A DNA stretch of 39,062 bases. Origin: an uncultured Verrucomicrobiota bacterium. Its GTDB lineage: Bacteria; Verrucomicrobiota; Verrucomicrobiia; Chthoniobacterales; JACTMZ01. This document shows positions 23,449-31,802 of this stretch, piece after piece (position 1 is the stretch's first letter; each line of letters starts with the position of its first letter). The position numbers and the translations under genes are program-made. The notes under the pieces were generated by a model. That model was given only the letters and a program-made list of their open reading frames with translations, searched no databases and was not told where the DNA came from. The stretch spans positions 1 through 39,062 of the forward strand of contig CAJBKE010000024.1 in NCBI GenBank assembly GCA_903953565.1, read 5' to 3'.

Positions 23449-26400
23449 ATGCTAAAAACCGACCACAAATCCCTTCTCCTCGCTGCGTTGCTTTGCTCTG
23501 CGGCTTTTCTCAACCAAGCAGCCCTTGCCGCTGATTGGAATGCGGCGACTGGCGATTGGACCAATGCGGCAAACTGGACTCCCGCTCAAGTGCCCACCGC
23601 GGGCGACACTGCCTTGATCGACAACAGCGGGAATGCGCAGGTCACCGATGTTCAGTCGGCCGAAGCCTTCAACCTATTTGTGGGCGACGTCTCCAGCGGC
23701 AACAGTCTGGGGGTTTCCAACGGTGGCACGGTGACGGTGGGGCACAGTGTCCTAATCGGCAATGCCTCAACCTCCTCGAACAATAGCGTGCGGTTAAGCG
23801 ATGCTGGCACGTTCTTGACCAACGGGGTTGATTTCAGCATCGGCAACGATGGCTCTGGCAACAGTCTCGTGATTTCCAACGGGGCTTCGGCCTATGTCGG
23901 TAGGTTCACGACCGTCGGAAATAACGCGGGCTCCGCGAACAATACGCTCGTCGTGACAGACAATGCCGCTTTCACCAATTTCTACGATCTTTACATCGGC
24001 AATGCAGGTTTCTCCAATTCCCTTGAGATCTCCGGCGGTGGGACGGTAACTGTCCTAGGAGATCCTTGGCCCGGAAATTACAATGGAAGTGTCATTGGGA
24101 GTAAATCGAACTCCTTTAATAACAGCGCGGTGATATCGGGGTTTGGGTCGACGTTGAACAGTCCCAATCTCTTCGTTGGCGACTTCGGCTCAAGCAACAG
24201 CCTGACTATTTCCAATGGTGGTCAGGCTTTGGTCGCTGCCACTACGTTTCTGGGAAACAACGCATCCTCCTCCAACAACTCGGTGGTGGTGACCGGAGCA
24301 GCCTCGGCTCTGAGCAACGGTGGAGATCTCGTTGTCGGCTACTATGGATCCTCCAACAGCTTGGTCATTTCCGACGGGGCACAGGTAGCCGACATCAATG
24401 GCTGGCTCGGATACGTCGCGTCCTCCTCGAACAACACGGTGGTGGTGACCGATGCGGGCTCGCTCTGGACAAACTCGGCAGGTCTTATCGTCGGCAACGA
24501 TGGTTCGGGCAACAGCCTGACCATCTCCAACGGCGCCCAGGTGACTGCGGCAACTGTTGCACTTATCGGCAACAATGGTGGTTCCTCGAACAACACGGCG
24601 GTGGTGACAGGCGCGGGCTCGGTTCTGAGCACCTCTGGGGAACTCTACGTTGGCAATGTGGGTTCCTTCAACAGCCTCGTCATTTCGGACGGGGGGCAGG
24701 TGGTGAACGTAAACGGCTGGATCGGAAACAACGTATCCTCCTCCAACAATACGGTGATAGTGAGCGATGCGGGCACGCTCTGGACAAATCAGGGGGGTGT
24801 TATTGTGGGCCATGATGGATCCTCTAATAGCTTGGTCATCTCCAATGGGGCCCAGGTGTTTGCGGCAACTGGCGTAGCTATCGGCAACACTCCTTCTTCC
24901 TCGAACAACATGGTGGTGGTGACGGGAGCGGACTCGACTCTGACCACCCCCGCAGATCTTTACGTTGGCAGTGGGGGTTCCTTCAACAGCCTCGTCATTT
25001 CGGACGGGGGACAGGTGTTCAATGCCAACGGCGTGATTGGAAACTACGCCGGGGTTTCCAACTCAGTGTTGATCACGGGCCCTGGTTCCCTCTGGAGTAA
25101 CAGTGGCACGGTGAACATCGGCCCGAATGTCGGCGGCGCGTCTCTCGCCTTGGAAGATGGGGCGCAGTTGGTGGCAGCGAGTAGTATCTACGTCCAACCC
25201 GCCGCGACCCTCTCCGGCAACGGCACGATCACGACAACCGATCTGAATGTTCTCGGGGGCGGAACGCTCTCCCCGACGGGCACCAATTCCTTGGTGATCA
25301 ATGGCGACCTGAAAGTCGGTCCTTGGAGCTTCTGGAATGGGCAGCGGGGGTCCCTGCTTTGGAGTCTCGATGGCAATACCAACGGTCCGGCCGGGAGCAC
25401 CAACTTCAGCGCGCCGATCACCCTCAATGGCGCGCTCGAGGTCGGGTATGCCACCTTCGACATCAATCTGGGTTCCAACGTCTCGCCCTCCGATGGCTTC
25501 TGGTCGAACAGCGCGACTTGGACGGTGATCAACGGCACCAACCCACTCACGCAGGGAGCGAATTTCAACATGGCGCTCAGTGGGAATACCAACGGCTTCA
25601 ACATCGGTGCGAAGATCTGGGAGTATAGCACCAATGTGAATTCCTTTTACCTGGTGACCTCCGGAAACAGCCTCCAGCTCCTCTACAGCGTCGGCGATTT
25701 CTGGACCAGCGGCACGAATTACTGGACCAATGGCGGCAATTGGAGCAGGGGCTTGGAGCCTGGCTCCACCACGCAGCCCATCATCGACAATGGCGGAACG
25801 GCCATTCTGGAGACCGCGGGCCAGGCCTTTAACCTCTTTGTCGGCTTCACCAATTCCGACAACACTCTCCTCGTGACCAATGGCGGACAACTCTCCGTCG
25901 AGAATCTTGCCTACATCGGCCACGGCGAGAACTCCTCGAACAACTCCGTGGTGGTCACGGGCCCAAGCTCCCTCTTGAGTAGTGCCGGCTCGGGTCTGGC
26001 TGTCGGCTATCTCGGCTCGGGCAACTCTCTGGTGATCTCCGATGGGGCCAAGGTGTTGGGTGGCTCCCCGGATCAATACTTCTCCAGCTATATTGGCTAT
26101 GGTTCGAATTCCTCTGGCAACTCCGTCTTGGTGACGGGCGCCAACTCGCTCTGGTCTAGCTCAGGAGACCTCTATATCGGCAACGAAGGCAGCAGCAACA
26201 GCCTCACGGTGGCCGACGGAGGTACAGTGGCGAATTCCTACGGCTACATCGGCTCCTACAACACCTCCTCCAACACCTCCTCCAACAACAGCGTGCTGGT
26301 GACCGGGGCGAACTCGCTCTGGACGAACAGCCAAGACATCTTTGTTGGTCTGTCCCTCGGCGACAACAGCATGGTCATTTCCAACGGCGGCACTGTGGCG

Positions 26401-27621
26401 AGTGTCTATGGCTACATCGGCTCCTACGACACCTCCTCCAACAACAGCGTGCTGGTGACCGGGGCGAACTCGCTCTGGACGAACAGCGAAGAAATCTATG
26501 TTGGTCTGTTCCTCAGCGACAACAGCATGGTCATCTCCAACGGTGGCACAGTGGCGAATACCTATGGCTACATCGGCTCCTTCAGCACCTCCTCCAACAA
26601 CAGCGTGCTGGTGACAGGGGCAAGCTCGCTCTGGACCAATAGCGGTGAGCTCCATGTCGGCAGGGAGGGCAGCGGCAACAGCCTCACCGTAGCCGATGGT
26701 GGCACCGTGGCGGCATCGGGCATCAGAATTGCTGAGCTAGCCGATTCCTCCGGCACGCTGAACATCGGTCGCTTCGGCACCAATGATGCGGCAGGCACGC
26801 TCATCGCCCCGACCATCGCCTTCGGCGATGGCACCGGCTCGATCAACTTCAACCAGAGCAACGCCATGACGCTGTCGGCCATCATCTCCGGAAACGGTGG
26901 GGTGAACCAACTGGGCAGCGGCACGACCGAACTGAGCGGCATCAGCACCTACACGGGCTCGACTTCGGTCGAGGCCGGCAAGTTGGTGGTCAGCGGCTCG
27001 ATCGCGGGCAGCGCGGTCACCGTCAGCGGCACCGGCACGCTGGGCGGCACCGGCACGGTCGGTTCGCTCACCATTCTGGATCTCGGCACGCTGAGTCCTG
27101 GCGATTCTCCGGGCAATCTCAACGTCGCGGGCAATGTGACCTGGAACGGTGGCGGCAACTACAACTGGCAGATCTATGACACGACCTTGCCGGCCGGCAC
27201 CGGCTGGGATCTGGTCTCCAGCAGCGGCGCTCTCGACCTCACTTCGCTGACCACCGCGAACAAGTTCAACCTCAACCTCTGGTCGCTCTCCGGCATCGCC
27301 CCTGACGCCGATGGTGATGCGCTTAATTTCGACAACACGCAGAACTACACGTGGACCATCCTCACCGCGGCCACCGGCATCAATGGCTTCGCGGCCGACA
27401 AGTTCAACATCAATCTCGGTGCGGCCAACGGCACGGCAGGATTTGCCAACGCTCTCGGCGGCGGCACGTTCTCACTGCTTACCTCGGGCAACAACTTGAA
27501 CCTGATGTTCACCGCAGCCGGCGGAGCCGCGGTGCCCGAACCGGGCACGTGGGCCGCGGCGGCTTTGCTCGTCGGCGGCGCGGCGTTCATGCGCTGGCGC
27601 AAGCGGAAGCAAGTTTCCTGA
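23449..27621 (+). CDS. Giant beta-strand repeat surface protein with PEP-CTERM tail
   Basis: A 1390-residue secreted protein. After a signal peptide (LLLAALLCSAAFLNQAALA) it opens with DWNAATGDWTNAANW, typical of autotransporter-like beta-helix proteins of Verrucomicrobia. Residues about 60-600 and 780-1110 are long runs of an irregular repeat whose core is NNSVVVTGAxSxWTNS, LYVGxxGSxNSLVISNGG and xIGxxxSS; a second start-like segment (YWTNGGNWSRG) lies near 763, so the protein looks duplicated. Residues about 1145-1230 hold an autotransporter-associated strand repeat (QLGSGTTELSGISTYTGST). The tail has VPEPGTW, a helix and RWRKRKQVS. Only Asn/Ser/Gly-rich repeats and no catalytic motif are seen. 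The ATG at 23449 was chosen because the signal peptide follows. Confidence 0.85.
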   Translation: MLKTDHKSLLLAALLCSAAFLNQAALAADWNAATGDWTNAANWTPAQVPTAGDTALIDNSGNAQVTDVQSAEAFNLFVGDVSSGNSLGVSNGGTVTVGHSVLIGNASTSSNNSVRLSDAGTFLTNGVDFSIGNDGSGNSLVISNGASAYVGRFTTVGNNAGSANNTLVVTDNAAFTNFYDLYIGNAGFSNSLEISGGGTVTVLGDPWPGNYNGSVIGSKSNSFNNSAVISGFGSTLNSPNLFVGDFGSSNSLTISNGGQALVAATTFLGNNASSSNNSVVVTGAASALSNGGDLVVGYYGSSNSLVISDGAQVADINGWLGYVASSSNNTVVVTDAGSLWTNSAGLIVGNDGSGNSLTISNGAQVTAATVALIGNNGGSSNNTAVVTGAGSVLSTSGELYVGNVGSFNSLVISDGGQVVNVNGWIGNNVSSSNNTVIVSDAGTLWTNQGGVIVGHDGSSNSLVISNGAQVFAATGVAIGNTPSSSNNMVVVTGADSTLTTPADLYVGSGGSFNSLVISDGGQVFNANGVIGNYAGVSNSVLITGPGSLWSNSGTVNIGPNVGGASLALEDGAQLVAASSIYVQPAATLSGNGTITTTDLNVLGGGTLSPTGTNSLVINGDLKVGPWSFWNGQRGSLLWSLDGNTNGPAGSTNFSAPITLNGALEVGYATFDINLGSNVSPSDGFWSNSATWTVINGTNPLTQGANFNMALSGNTNGFNIGAKIWEYSTNVNSFYLVTSGNSLQLLYSVGDFWTSGTNYWTNGGNWSRGLEPGSTTQPIIDNGGTAILETAGQAFNLFVGFTNSDNTLLVTNGGQLSVENLAYIGHGENSSNNSVVVTGPSSLLSSAGSGLAVGYLGSGNSLVISDGAKVLGGSPDQYFSSYIGYGSNSSGNSVLVTGANSLWSSSGDLYIGNEGSSNSLTVADGGTVANSYGYIGSYNTSSNTSSNNSVLVTGANSLWTNSQDIFVGLSLGDNSMVISNGGTVASVYGYIGSYDTSSNNSVLVTGANSLWTNSEEIYVGLFLSDNSMVISNGGTVANTYGYIGSFSTSSNNSVLVTGASSLWTNSGELHVGREGSGNSLTVADGGTVAASGIRIAELADSSGTLNIGRFGTNDAAGTLIAPTIAFGDGTGSINFNQSNAMTLSAIISGNGGVNQLGSGTTELSGISTYTGSTSVEAGKLVVSGSIAGSAVTVSGTGTLGGTGTVGSLTILDLGTLSPGDSPGNLNVAGNVTWNGGGNYNWQIYDTTLPAGTGWDLVSSSGALDLTSLTTANKFNLNLWSLSGIAPDADGDALNFDNTQNYTWTILTAATGINGFAADKFNINLGAANGTAGFANALGGGTFSLLTSGNNLNLMFTAAGGAAVPEPGTWAAAALLVGGAAFMRWRKRKQVS
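26227..26706 (+). repeat. Three near-identical 156-base units inside the giant repeat gene
   Basis: Units starting GTGGCG at 26227, 26395 and 26551 are very similar (52 codons each). The first unit is 12 bases longer because of an extra copy of a TCCTCCAACACC-like segment. Such high DNA similarity points to recent tandem duplication within an otherwise diverged repeat protein. Confidence 0.8.
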
Positions 27622-27633
27622 ATTCCAGGCAGC

Positions 27634-27662
27634 GGGCGGTCGCCGCGGTGACCGCCCCTACC
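27634..27662. repeat. REP-like palindrome after the giant repeat gene
   Basis: GGGCGGTC (27634-27641) and GACCGCCC (27650-27657) pair around GCCGCGGT, followed by CTACC. The GGCGGTC/GACCGCC core matches the element at 5704-5805. Confidence 0.65.
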
Positions 27663-27758
27663 AAGGGAAGCGAATAGTCCAAATTCCTTCGGAGACTGGT
27701 AACAAACCGCCGCCAATTTCATCGCCCCCGCGCGCTGATCTTCGCATGATCGACAGGT

Positions 27759-29474
27759 ATGCCGTTTGTCAAACAACCGAGCCGCCGCCGGAGAAAACTC
27801 AAGAAGCTGCTCGTCATCTTGGCGCTCTCCTCGGTCGGTGTGGCTGTGGCCGGCGCGGTGGGTTACCACTTTTATGCCGGTTGGCGCGCGCGTGATCTGG
27901 CCGTGAAGGCCAGGGAGAACTTTGCCGCCGGCAATTACCGCGCGGCTTGGTTGCAGTTGTCCTCCGCGCGCAGCTTGCGGGAAAATGACCCGGAGGTCAT
28001 CCGGTCCGGCGCGCTCATCGAAACGGGCTTCGGCCGCAAGGGGTCGATGACGTTGTGGGACGAACTCGCCCGCAAGATCACGCTCTCGGAGGAGGACCGT
28101 CTCGAACGGAGCGTGTCTACCCTGCGCCACGGCACCGACGAACAATTCGACGCGGCGATCCGGGAATACGAGGGGGTGGGGGATCTGGCCAAAGCCGGGG
28201 CATTGCGCACGGCGCGACGGGTCATCCGCGGCGATCTCGACGGCGCCATCGTCGAGGCCCGCAAGGCAACCGAGGCCACAAGCGACCCATTCTTGCGCCT
28301 CGATGTGGCCAAACTCCTGCGTCAGCGCCATGCATCCGATTTTGCCTCGCCGCAGCAGAATACCGCGCCGGTGAAGCAGGAGATCATCAAGATCATCGAC
28401 TCGCTGCTCGACACCGAGGCTGCGGAGCAGGCGCTGGCTTTCGGTCTGGGCAACATGGCGCCGCTGCCGCAGGAGACGAGGCAACGCTGGACCGCGCGCG
28501 CCATGCAGCGCCAAGCGCCCGAGAATCCCGCATTGCTTCCCGCGGCGGACGTCATGGTGCGCGGCCAAGACACCACGGCGGCGAAAATCTTCGGGCAACT
28601 GCGCCCGCTCTATGACGGCGCACCTCTCGACCGTCGCTCGTCCTTCGCCCTCTGGCTTTCTTCGCAGGGTCTGGCCCGCGAGGCGCTCGGTCTCGTTACC
28701 GCGCAGGAGGCCGCCGACAACACGGCCGCATTCCTTGTCCGCACCGACGCCCTCGGCCGCGACGGCAACTGGGCCGGCGTGCTCACGGCAACGGACAACG
28801 CCCCGGGGTCGCCGGAGTCGGTGCGGCTGATGACCAGGGCGCGCGCCGAGTTGGCCATGGGAGAGGATGATGCAGGTCTGCGCTCGGTGAAGGCCTCGAT
28901 CCTCGCCGCGGCGCCGGAGGGAAGGTTGGCCGATATGGTCGAAACAGCCGATGCCCTCGGGCCCGCGACGGCGCCCGCGGTGAACGACGGGCTCTTCCTC
29001 CTCTGTGGCCAGACCGCGTCGGCCGACACGGCCTTCCGTTTGCTCCGCCGGCGAATCGGTCTCGCGGACGGCACCGCCGCCGTGGTGCCTGCTTGGCAAC
29101 GCGCCAAGGAAGTGGCGCCCGATGCGCCCTCGGTCCGCGACTTCGGGCGCTACCAAGAACTGTTCCAAGGCTCCATGGTCACCCAAGAGGAAGCCGCCGC
29201 CGCGGTCGCCGAGAATCCGGCGGAAATCGACCCGCGCATCAACCAGGCTCTGCTGCTCATGCGCCGCAACCGCCAAGCGGAAGCGGCGGCCGTCTTCGAC
29301 CGTTTCGGCATCACTTTCCGCGATCTTCCGCCGGCCCAGCAAGCCGTGCTGGCCGCCGCAGCCTCGTGCGCGGGGGACAAAAACCTCGCGCGCTCGCTGG
29401 TCAACAACATCCGTCTCGACCGGCTGACCCGCGGGGAAAAAGCGCTCCTCGATCAATTCGTGCCACAGCCGTGA
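27759..29474 (+). CDS. Membrane-anchored alpha-helical (TPR-like) protein
   Basis: A 571-residue protein with a basic N-terminus (RRRRKLKK), one membrane anchor (LLVILALSSVGVAVAGAVGY, residues about 17-37) and a long helical periplasmic or cytoplasmic body. The body shows TPR-like pairs such as ARENFAAGNYRAAWLQLSSA and ALLLMRRNRQAEAAAVFDRF, spaced irregularly. TPR proteins with this layout sometimes accompany PEP-CTERM/exosortase loci, and this gene follows a PEP-CTERM gene by 137 bases; that association is suggestive only. No enzymatic motif is seen. Confidence 0.65.
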   Translation: MPFVKQPSRRRRKLKKLLVILALSSVGVAVAGAVGYHFYAGWRARDLAVKARENFAAGNYRAAWLQLSSARSLRENDPEVIRSGALIETGFGRKGSMTLWDELARKITLSEEDRLERSVSTLRHGTDEQFDAAIREYEGVGDLAKAGALRTARRVIRGDLDGAIVEARKATEATSDPFLRLDVAKLLRQRHASDFASPQQNTAPVKQEIIKIIDSLLDTEAAEQALAFGLGNMAPLPQETRQRWTARAMQRQAPENPALLPAADVMVRGQDTTAAKIFGQLRPLYDGAPLDRRSSFALWLSSQGLAREALGLVTAQEAADNTAAFLVRTDALGRDGNWAGVLTATDNAPGSPESVRLMTRARAELAMGEDDAGLRSVKASILAAAPEGRLADMVETADALGPATAPAVNDGLFLLCGQTASADTAFRLLRRRIGLADGTAAVVPAWQRAKEVAPDAPSVRDFGRYQELFQGSMVTQEEAAAAVAENPAEIDPRINQALLLMRRNRQAEAAAVFDRFGITFRDLPPAQQAVLAAAASCAGDKNLARSLVNNIRLDRLTRGEKALLDQFVPQP

Positions 29475-29482
29475 GAATGCCG

Positions 29483-29527
29483 CGCGCCGCGTTCATGCGC
29501 TGGCGCAAACGCGCGAAGGTTGCCTGA
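29483..29527 (+). pseudogene. Relic of a PEP-CTERM gene 3' end
   Basis: The stretch reads RAAFMRWRKRAKVA then a stop, closely matching the tail of the giant repeat protein (AAFMRWRKRKQVS). Twenty bases, GCGTTCATGCGCTGGCGCAA, are identical at 29489-29508 and 27583-27602. It follows the stop of the TPR-like gene by 8 bases and is followed by a terminator, so it looks like the remains of a deleted or recombined PEP-CTERM gene. Confidence 0.65.
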
Positions 29528-29560
29528 TTCTTCGAACGCCGCTCACTTAATCTTAATCAG

Positions 29561-29594
29561 ACACCCGTCCCGCAATGGGCGGGTGTTTTGTTTT
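29561..29594 (+). terminator. Intrinsic terminator after the TPR-like gene and PEP-CTERM relic
   Basis: ACACCCGTCC pairs with GGGCGGGTGT (one G-U pair) around a short CGCAAT loop, directly followed by a T-rich run (TTTTGTTTT). Confidence 0.88.
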
Positions 29595-29679
29595 CGGCAG
29601 ACTTTGCCGCTTTTGCCTCCGTCGGACGTGTGTCGACTTGTTCGCCCAAGAGCACGTCTGCTGCTATGGCTGCGCAATC

Positions 29680-30288
29680 CTCGTTCGGAGCTCGGTCGAC
29701 GGAGCCTTTTGCTCGGCGCACCGAGCTATTTTCTCGGTAAGCGGAGAGATTTTCTCGGTGCGCGAAGTTTCGGTCTCGGCGAGCCAAGCTTTTTGCTCGG
29801 CGGGCAAAGATGTTTTCTCGGCGCACGGAGTTCTGTGCTCGGCCGACGAAGATTTTTACCCCGCGCGAGCAGTTCGGAAATCAGCGCGCGAAGCTCGGAA
29901 CTCCGCCGATGAGGCTCTTTGCTCGGTGGACCGAGTTATTTCTCCGGCATGCGGGGCTATTTTCTCCGCGCGCGGAGTAATGTTATTCGTTGGCGGAGCA
30001 ATTTTCTCGGCGTCCCAAACTTTTCGCTCCGTGCGCGGAGCTTTTTGCTCGGTCTGCAAAGTGTTTTGCTCGGTGAACCGAATTGTTTTCCATGCGCGCC
30101 AAGCTTTTTACTCGGTCTGCCGGGATATTTGCGCGGCGTGCGGAGCTCTTTGCTCGGCGAGCGGAGTGATTTGCTCTGCGAGTGGAGCTTTTTTCTCGGT
30201 GCGCCTGACCTTTGACCAGTCGTGCGGCGGTTTTGGCGAGGCGTGCACTGCTCCCTACTCGGCCCGCCGATCTTCCCGCGACGCCCGT
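29680..30288. repeat. Array of about 29 degenerate tandem units of exactly 21 bases
   Basis: Twenty-four units (29701-30204) keep a strict 21-base period without any net insertion or deletion; one weaker unit precedes (29680-29700) and four decayed ones follow to 30288. The plus-strand consensus is GGAGCTTTTTGCTCGGCGNGC. Across the junction of two units this forms a small hairpin (for example GCTCCGTGCGCGGAGC) followed by T residues. Units differ at about one third of positions. Variable sites are unit positions 1, 5, 7, 11, 17 and 19, while position 16 is G in all 24. Read on the minus strand the unit encodes the heptad A-R-R-A/E-K/N-S-S, but stops occur in units 9 and 14. It lies between two converging terminators. 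Confidence 0.9.
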
Positions 30289-30313
30289 CTCGCCGGCGAC
30301 CAGACCAGGAACG

Positions 30314-30343
30314 AAAAAAGGGGCGCCCGTCGCCGGGCGCCCC
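30314..30343 (-). terminator. Intrinsic terminator after the gene at 30376-30912
   Basis: On the minus strand GGGGCGCCCG pairs perfectly with CGGGCGCCCC around a four-base loop, directly followed by six T residues. Confidence 0.93.
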
Positions 30344-30375
30344 AGGTCCGCGGATCCTACCCGCGGGGGTTGGGA

Positions 30376-30912
30376 TTAGCTATTGGAGACAGGATCAGCC
30401 GCGGGCTCGCGCCGACGTGAAGCGAAGCGTTGCCGCATCACTTCTTTCTGCTCCTGAAGCTTGGCTTTCGCCGCATCGGTTTTCATCAAGGTGTAGGCTG
30501 TGCGCGCTACACCGAAGACGTAGTTGCCGACCAACAGCAGAGCGTCATCGAGCCTCGATTTGAGTTCGGTGACATGCGTCTGCACCAAGCTGAGATCCCG
30601 CAGCAGTCGGTCCTGAGACACAAACGTGTCCAAGGAGATGCTCTGCGGCAGGATACCTGGATCCGTCTTTGCCGCCTCCAGCGCGGCATCGGTGAATCCC
30701 CTGCTTTTCGAACCAAGCTTGGACATCCTCTGCCGCTCAAGCGGGGTAAGCCCCGGCATCGGCGGAAGGATGCCCTTCAGCTGGTTGATTGTGTTTATCG
30801 TGGAAGCAAGCTGCTCCACCGTGAAGCTCACGGCGGAGAACGGATACTTGCTGCCAGGGTTATCCTCTACAACGGAGGTAGAGGCCGTGCTGTTTATGGC
30901 TTCATTGCTCAT
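30376..30912 (-). CDS. Conserved hypothetical helical protein
   Basis: A 178-residue soluble protein, predicted mostly helical. Notable segments are FTVEQLASTINTINQLKGIL, PGLTPLERQRMSKLGSKSRG, ILPQSISLDTFVSQDRLLRD and LLLVGNYVFGVARTAYTLMK, with a basic end (RQRFASRRRE). It resembles an unnamed family of small proteins in Bacteroidetes-like bacteria with a central KLGxK motif, but no function is known to me. The frame is open to 30969; ATG at 30912 (MSNEAINS) was chosen because it starts the conserved-looking part. It has its own terminator. Confidence 0.65.
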   Translation of the reverse strand: MSNEAINSTASTSVVEDNPGSKYPFSAVSFTVEQLASTINTINQLKGILPPMPGLTPLERQRMSKLGSKSRGFTDAALEAAKTDPGILPQSISLDTFVSQDRLLRDLSLVQTHVTELKSRLDDALLLVGNYVFGVARTAYTLMKTDAAKAKLQEQKEVMRQRFASRRREPAADPVSNS

Positions 30913-30983
30913 AACGCCCGAAGTTTCGCACCTCGGCGCACTTTGGTTCAGGGTCTTAACCGGACCCAAAACTGACCCCTAAT

Positions 30984-31592
30984 TCAGCGGCGGGCTTTTT
31001 TCTTCGTCGTCGGCTGCTTGCGCGGGCCGGGCTTGGATTTCGGCAGGTTGTCCAAACGCAGTTCCTTCAGCGCGCGCCGGTAAGCTTGGGTGAACAGTTC
31101 CTCGCCATGCGGCTCGTCGAGAAGCCGCTTCAGGTAAGGATCTTTTTGCAACGCAACGAGGGTCCGCCGGCGCAGTCCGGCTTTGTTGAAGTCCTGCGGT
31201 TCGCGCGGGTAGATGATGGCGGTGCCATCTTCTTTGAGTTCCGCCTTGAGCGGACTGATATCAATCCACGCGCTTTCCACCTCTTCTGTCACACGCGCTT
31301 GGAATGATCGCCCCTTGATCATTCCCATGATGTCGCCGCTCTTCTCCCAGCACTGCACGAAGGCTTTCGGGCCAGCCTCCAGGGCCAACTTTCCTAGCTC
31401 GGGATAAAGACGCTGAACTTCTTCCGCCGCCGGTTCACGAAAACAGGGCGGCATTTCCGTATCGTCAGCGATCTGCTTGTTCTTGCGGATCTCATGGAGG
31501 ATCTGGCAAAGCTCGCCGTATTTCGTCTGCCAACGCCGCGCCATTTGGCCGGGCCACGATCTGGGATGAACCTTTGGAGCTTTCTTCGGCAT
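30984..31592 (-). CDS. Hypothetical basic protein
   Basis: A 202-residue protein with no recognised domain. It starts MPKKAPKVHPRSWPGQMARR and ends in a lysine/arginine-rich tail (KSKPGPRKQPTTKKKARR), so both ends are strongly basic and could bind nucleic acid, which is inference. The middle is a mixed region with WIDISPLKAELKEDGTAIIY and a helical part (TQAYRRALKELRL). It lies 71 bases upstream of the preceding minus-strand gene and may be co-transcribed with it. Codon usage looks like a normal gene of this window. Confidence 0.6.
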   Translation of the reverse strand: MPKKAPKVHPRSWPGQMARRWQTKYGELCQILHEIRKNKQIADDTEMPPCFREPAAEEVQRLYPELGKLALEAGPKAFVQCWEKSGDIMGMIKGRSFQARVTEEVESAWIDISPLKAELKEDGTAIIYPREPQDFNKAGLRRRTLVALQKDPYLKRLLDEPHGEELFTQAYRRALKELRLDNLPKSKPGPRKQPTTKKKARR

Positions 31593-31692
31593 GCGCAGGT
31601 TCTACCAGAATCCGGGAGGTAGTCAAAAATGCCACCCAAGCTTGGCAAATGCTCATCGACACCTTGGAACTATGGAAGAAACAGGCGGGAGC

Positions 31693-31802
31693 GGGGGAGC
31701 CGAGGGCAAACGAAAAGACGAAAAGACCAAGAGGTAAAGTGTGCGAAGGTGGAAGGTGAAAAGTCGGCAGTGGACAGATTACGGGACCAAAAGACCGAGA
31801 AT
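31693..31802. repeat. Purine-rich AAAAGACC/AAGAG intergenic repeat, copy 1
   Basis: Contains GCCGAGGGCAAACGAAAAGA, AAAGACCAAGAGG and ACCAAAAGACCGAGA. The same building blocks occur at 32553-32668 and 38284-38332. It reaches into the end of the PIN toxin gene. Confidence 0.55.

Noticed and set aside
27345-29456. 703-codon minus-strand frame opposite the giant repeat gene end and TPR-like gene
   Set aside because: Antisense shadow across two genes and their gap; no recognisable domain.
29680-30288. CRISPR array
   Set aside because: Units are contiguous at 21 bases, without unique spacers of constant length, and no cas genes are nearby.
29575-30420. 281-codon plus-strand open frame through the 21-base array (Cys-rich heptads such as GAFCSAR)
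   Set aside because: Its ATG lies inside the hairpin of a terminator, variable sites avoid third codon positions, and no signal or domain is seen; openness follows from a stop-free repeat unit.
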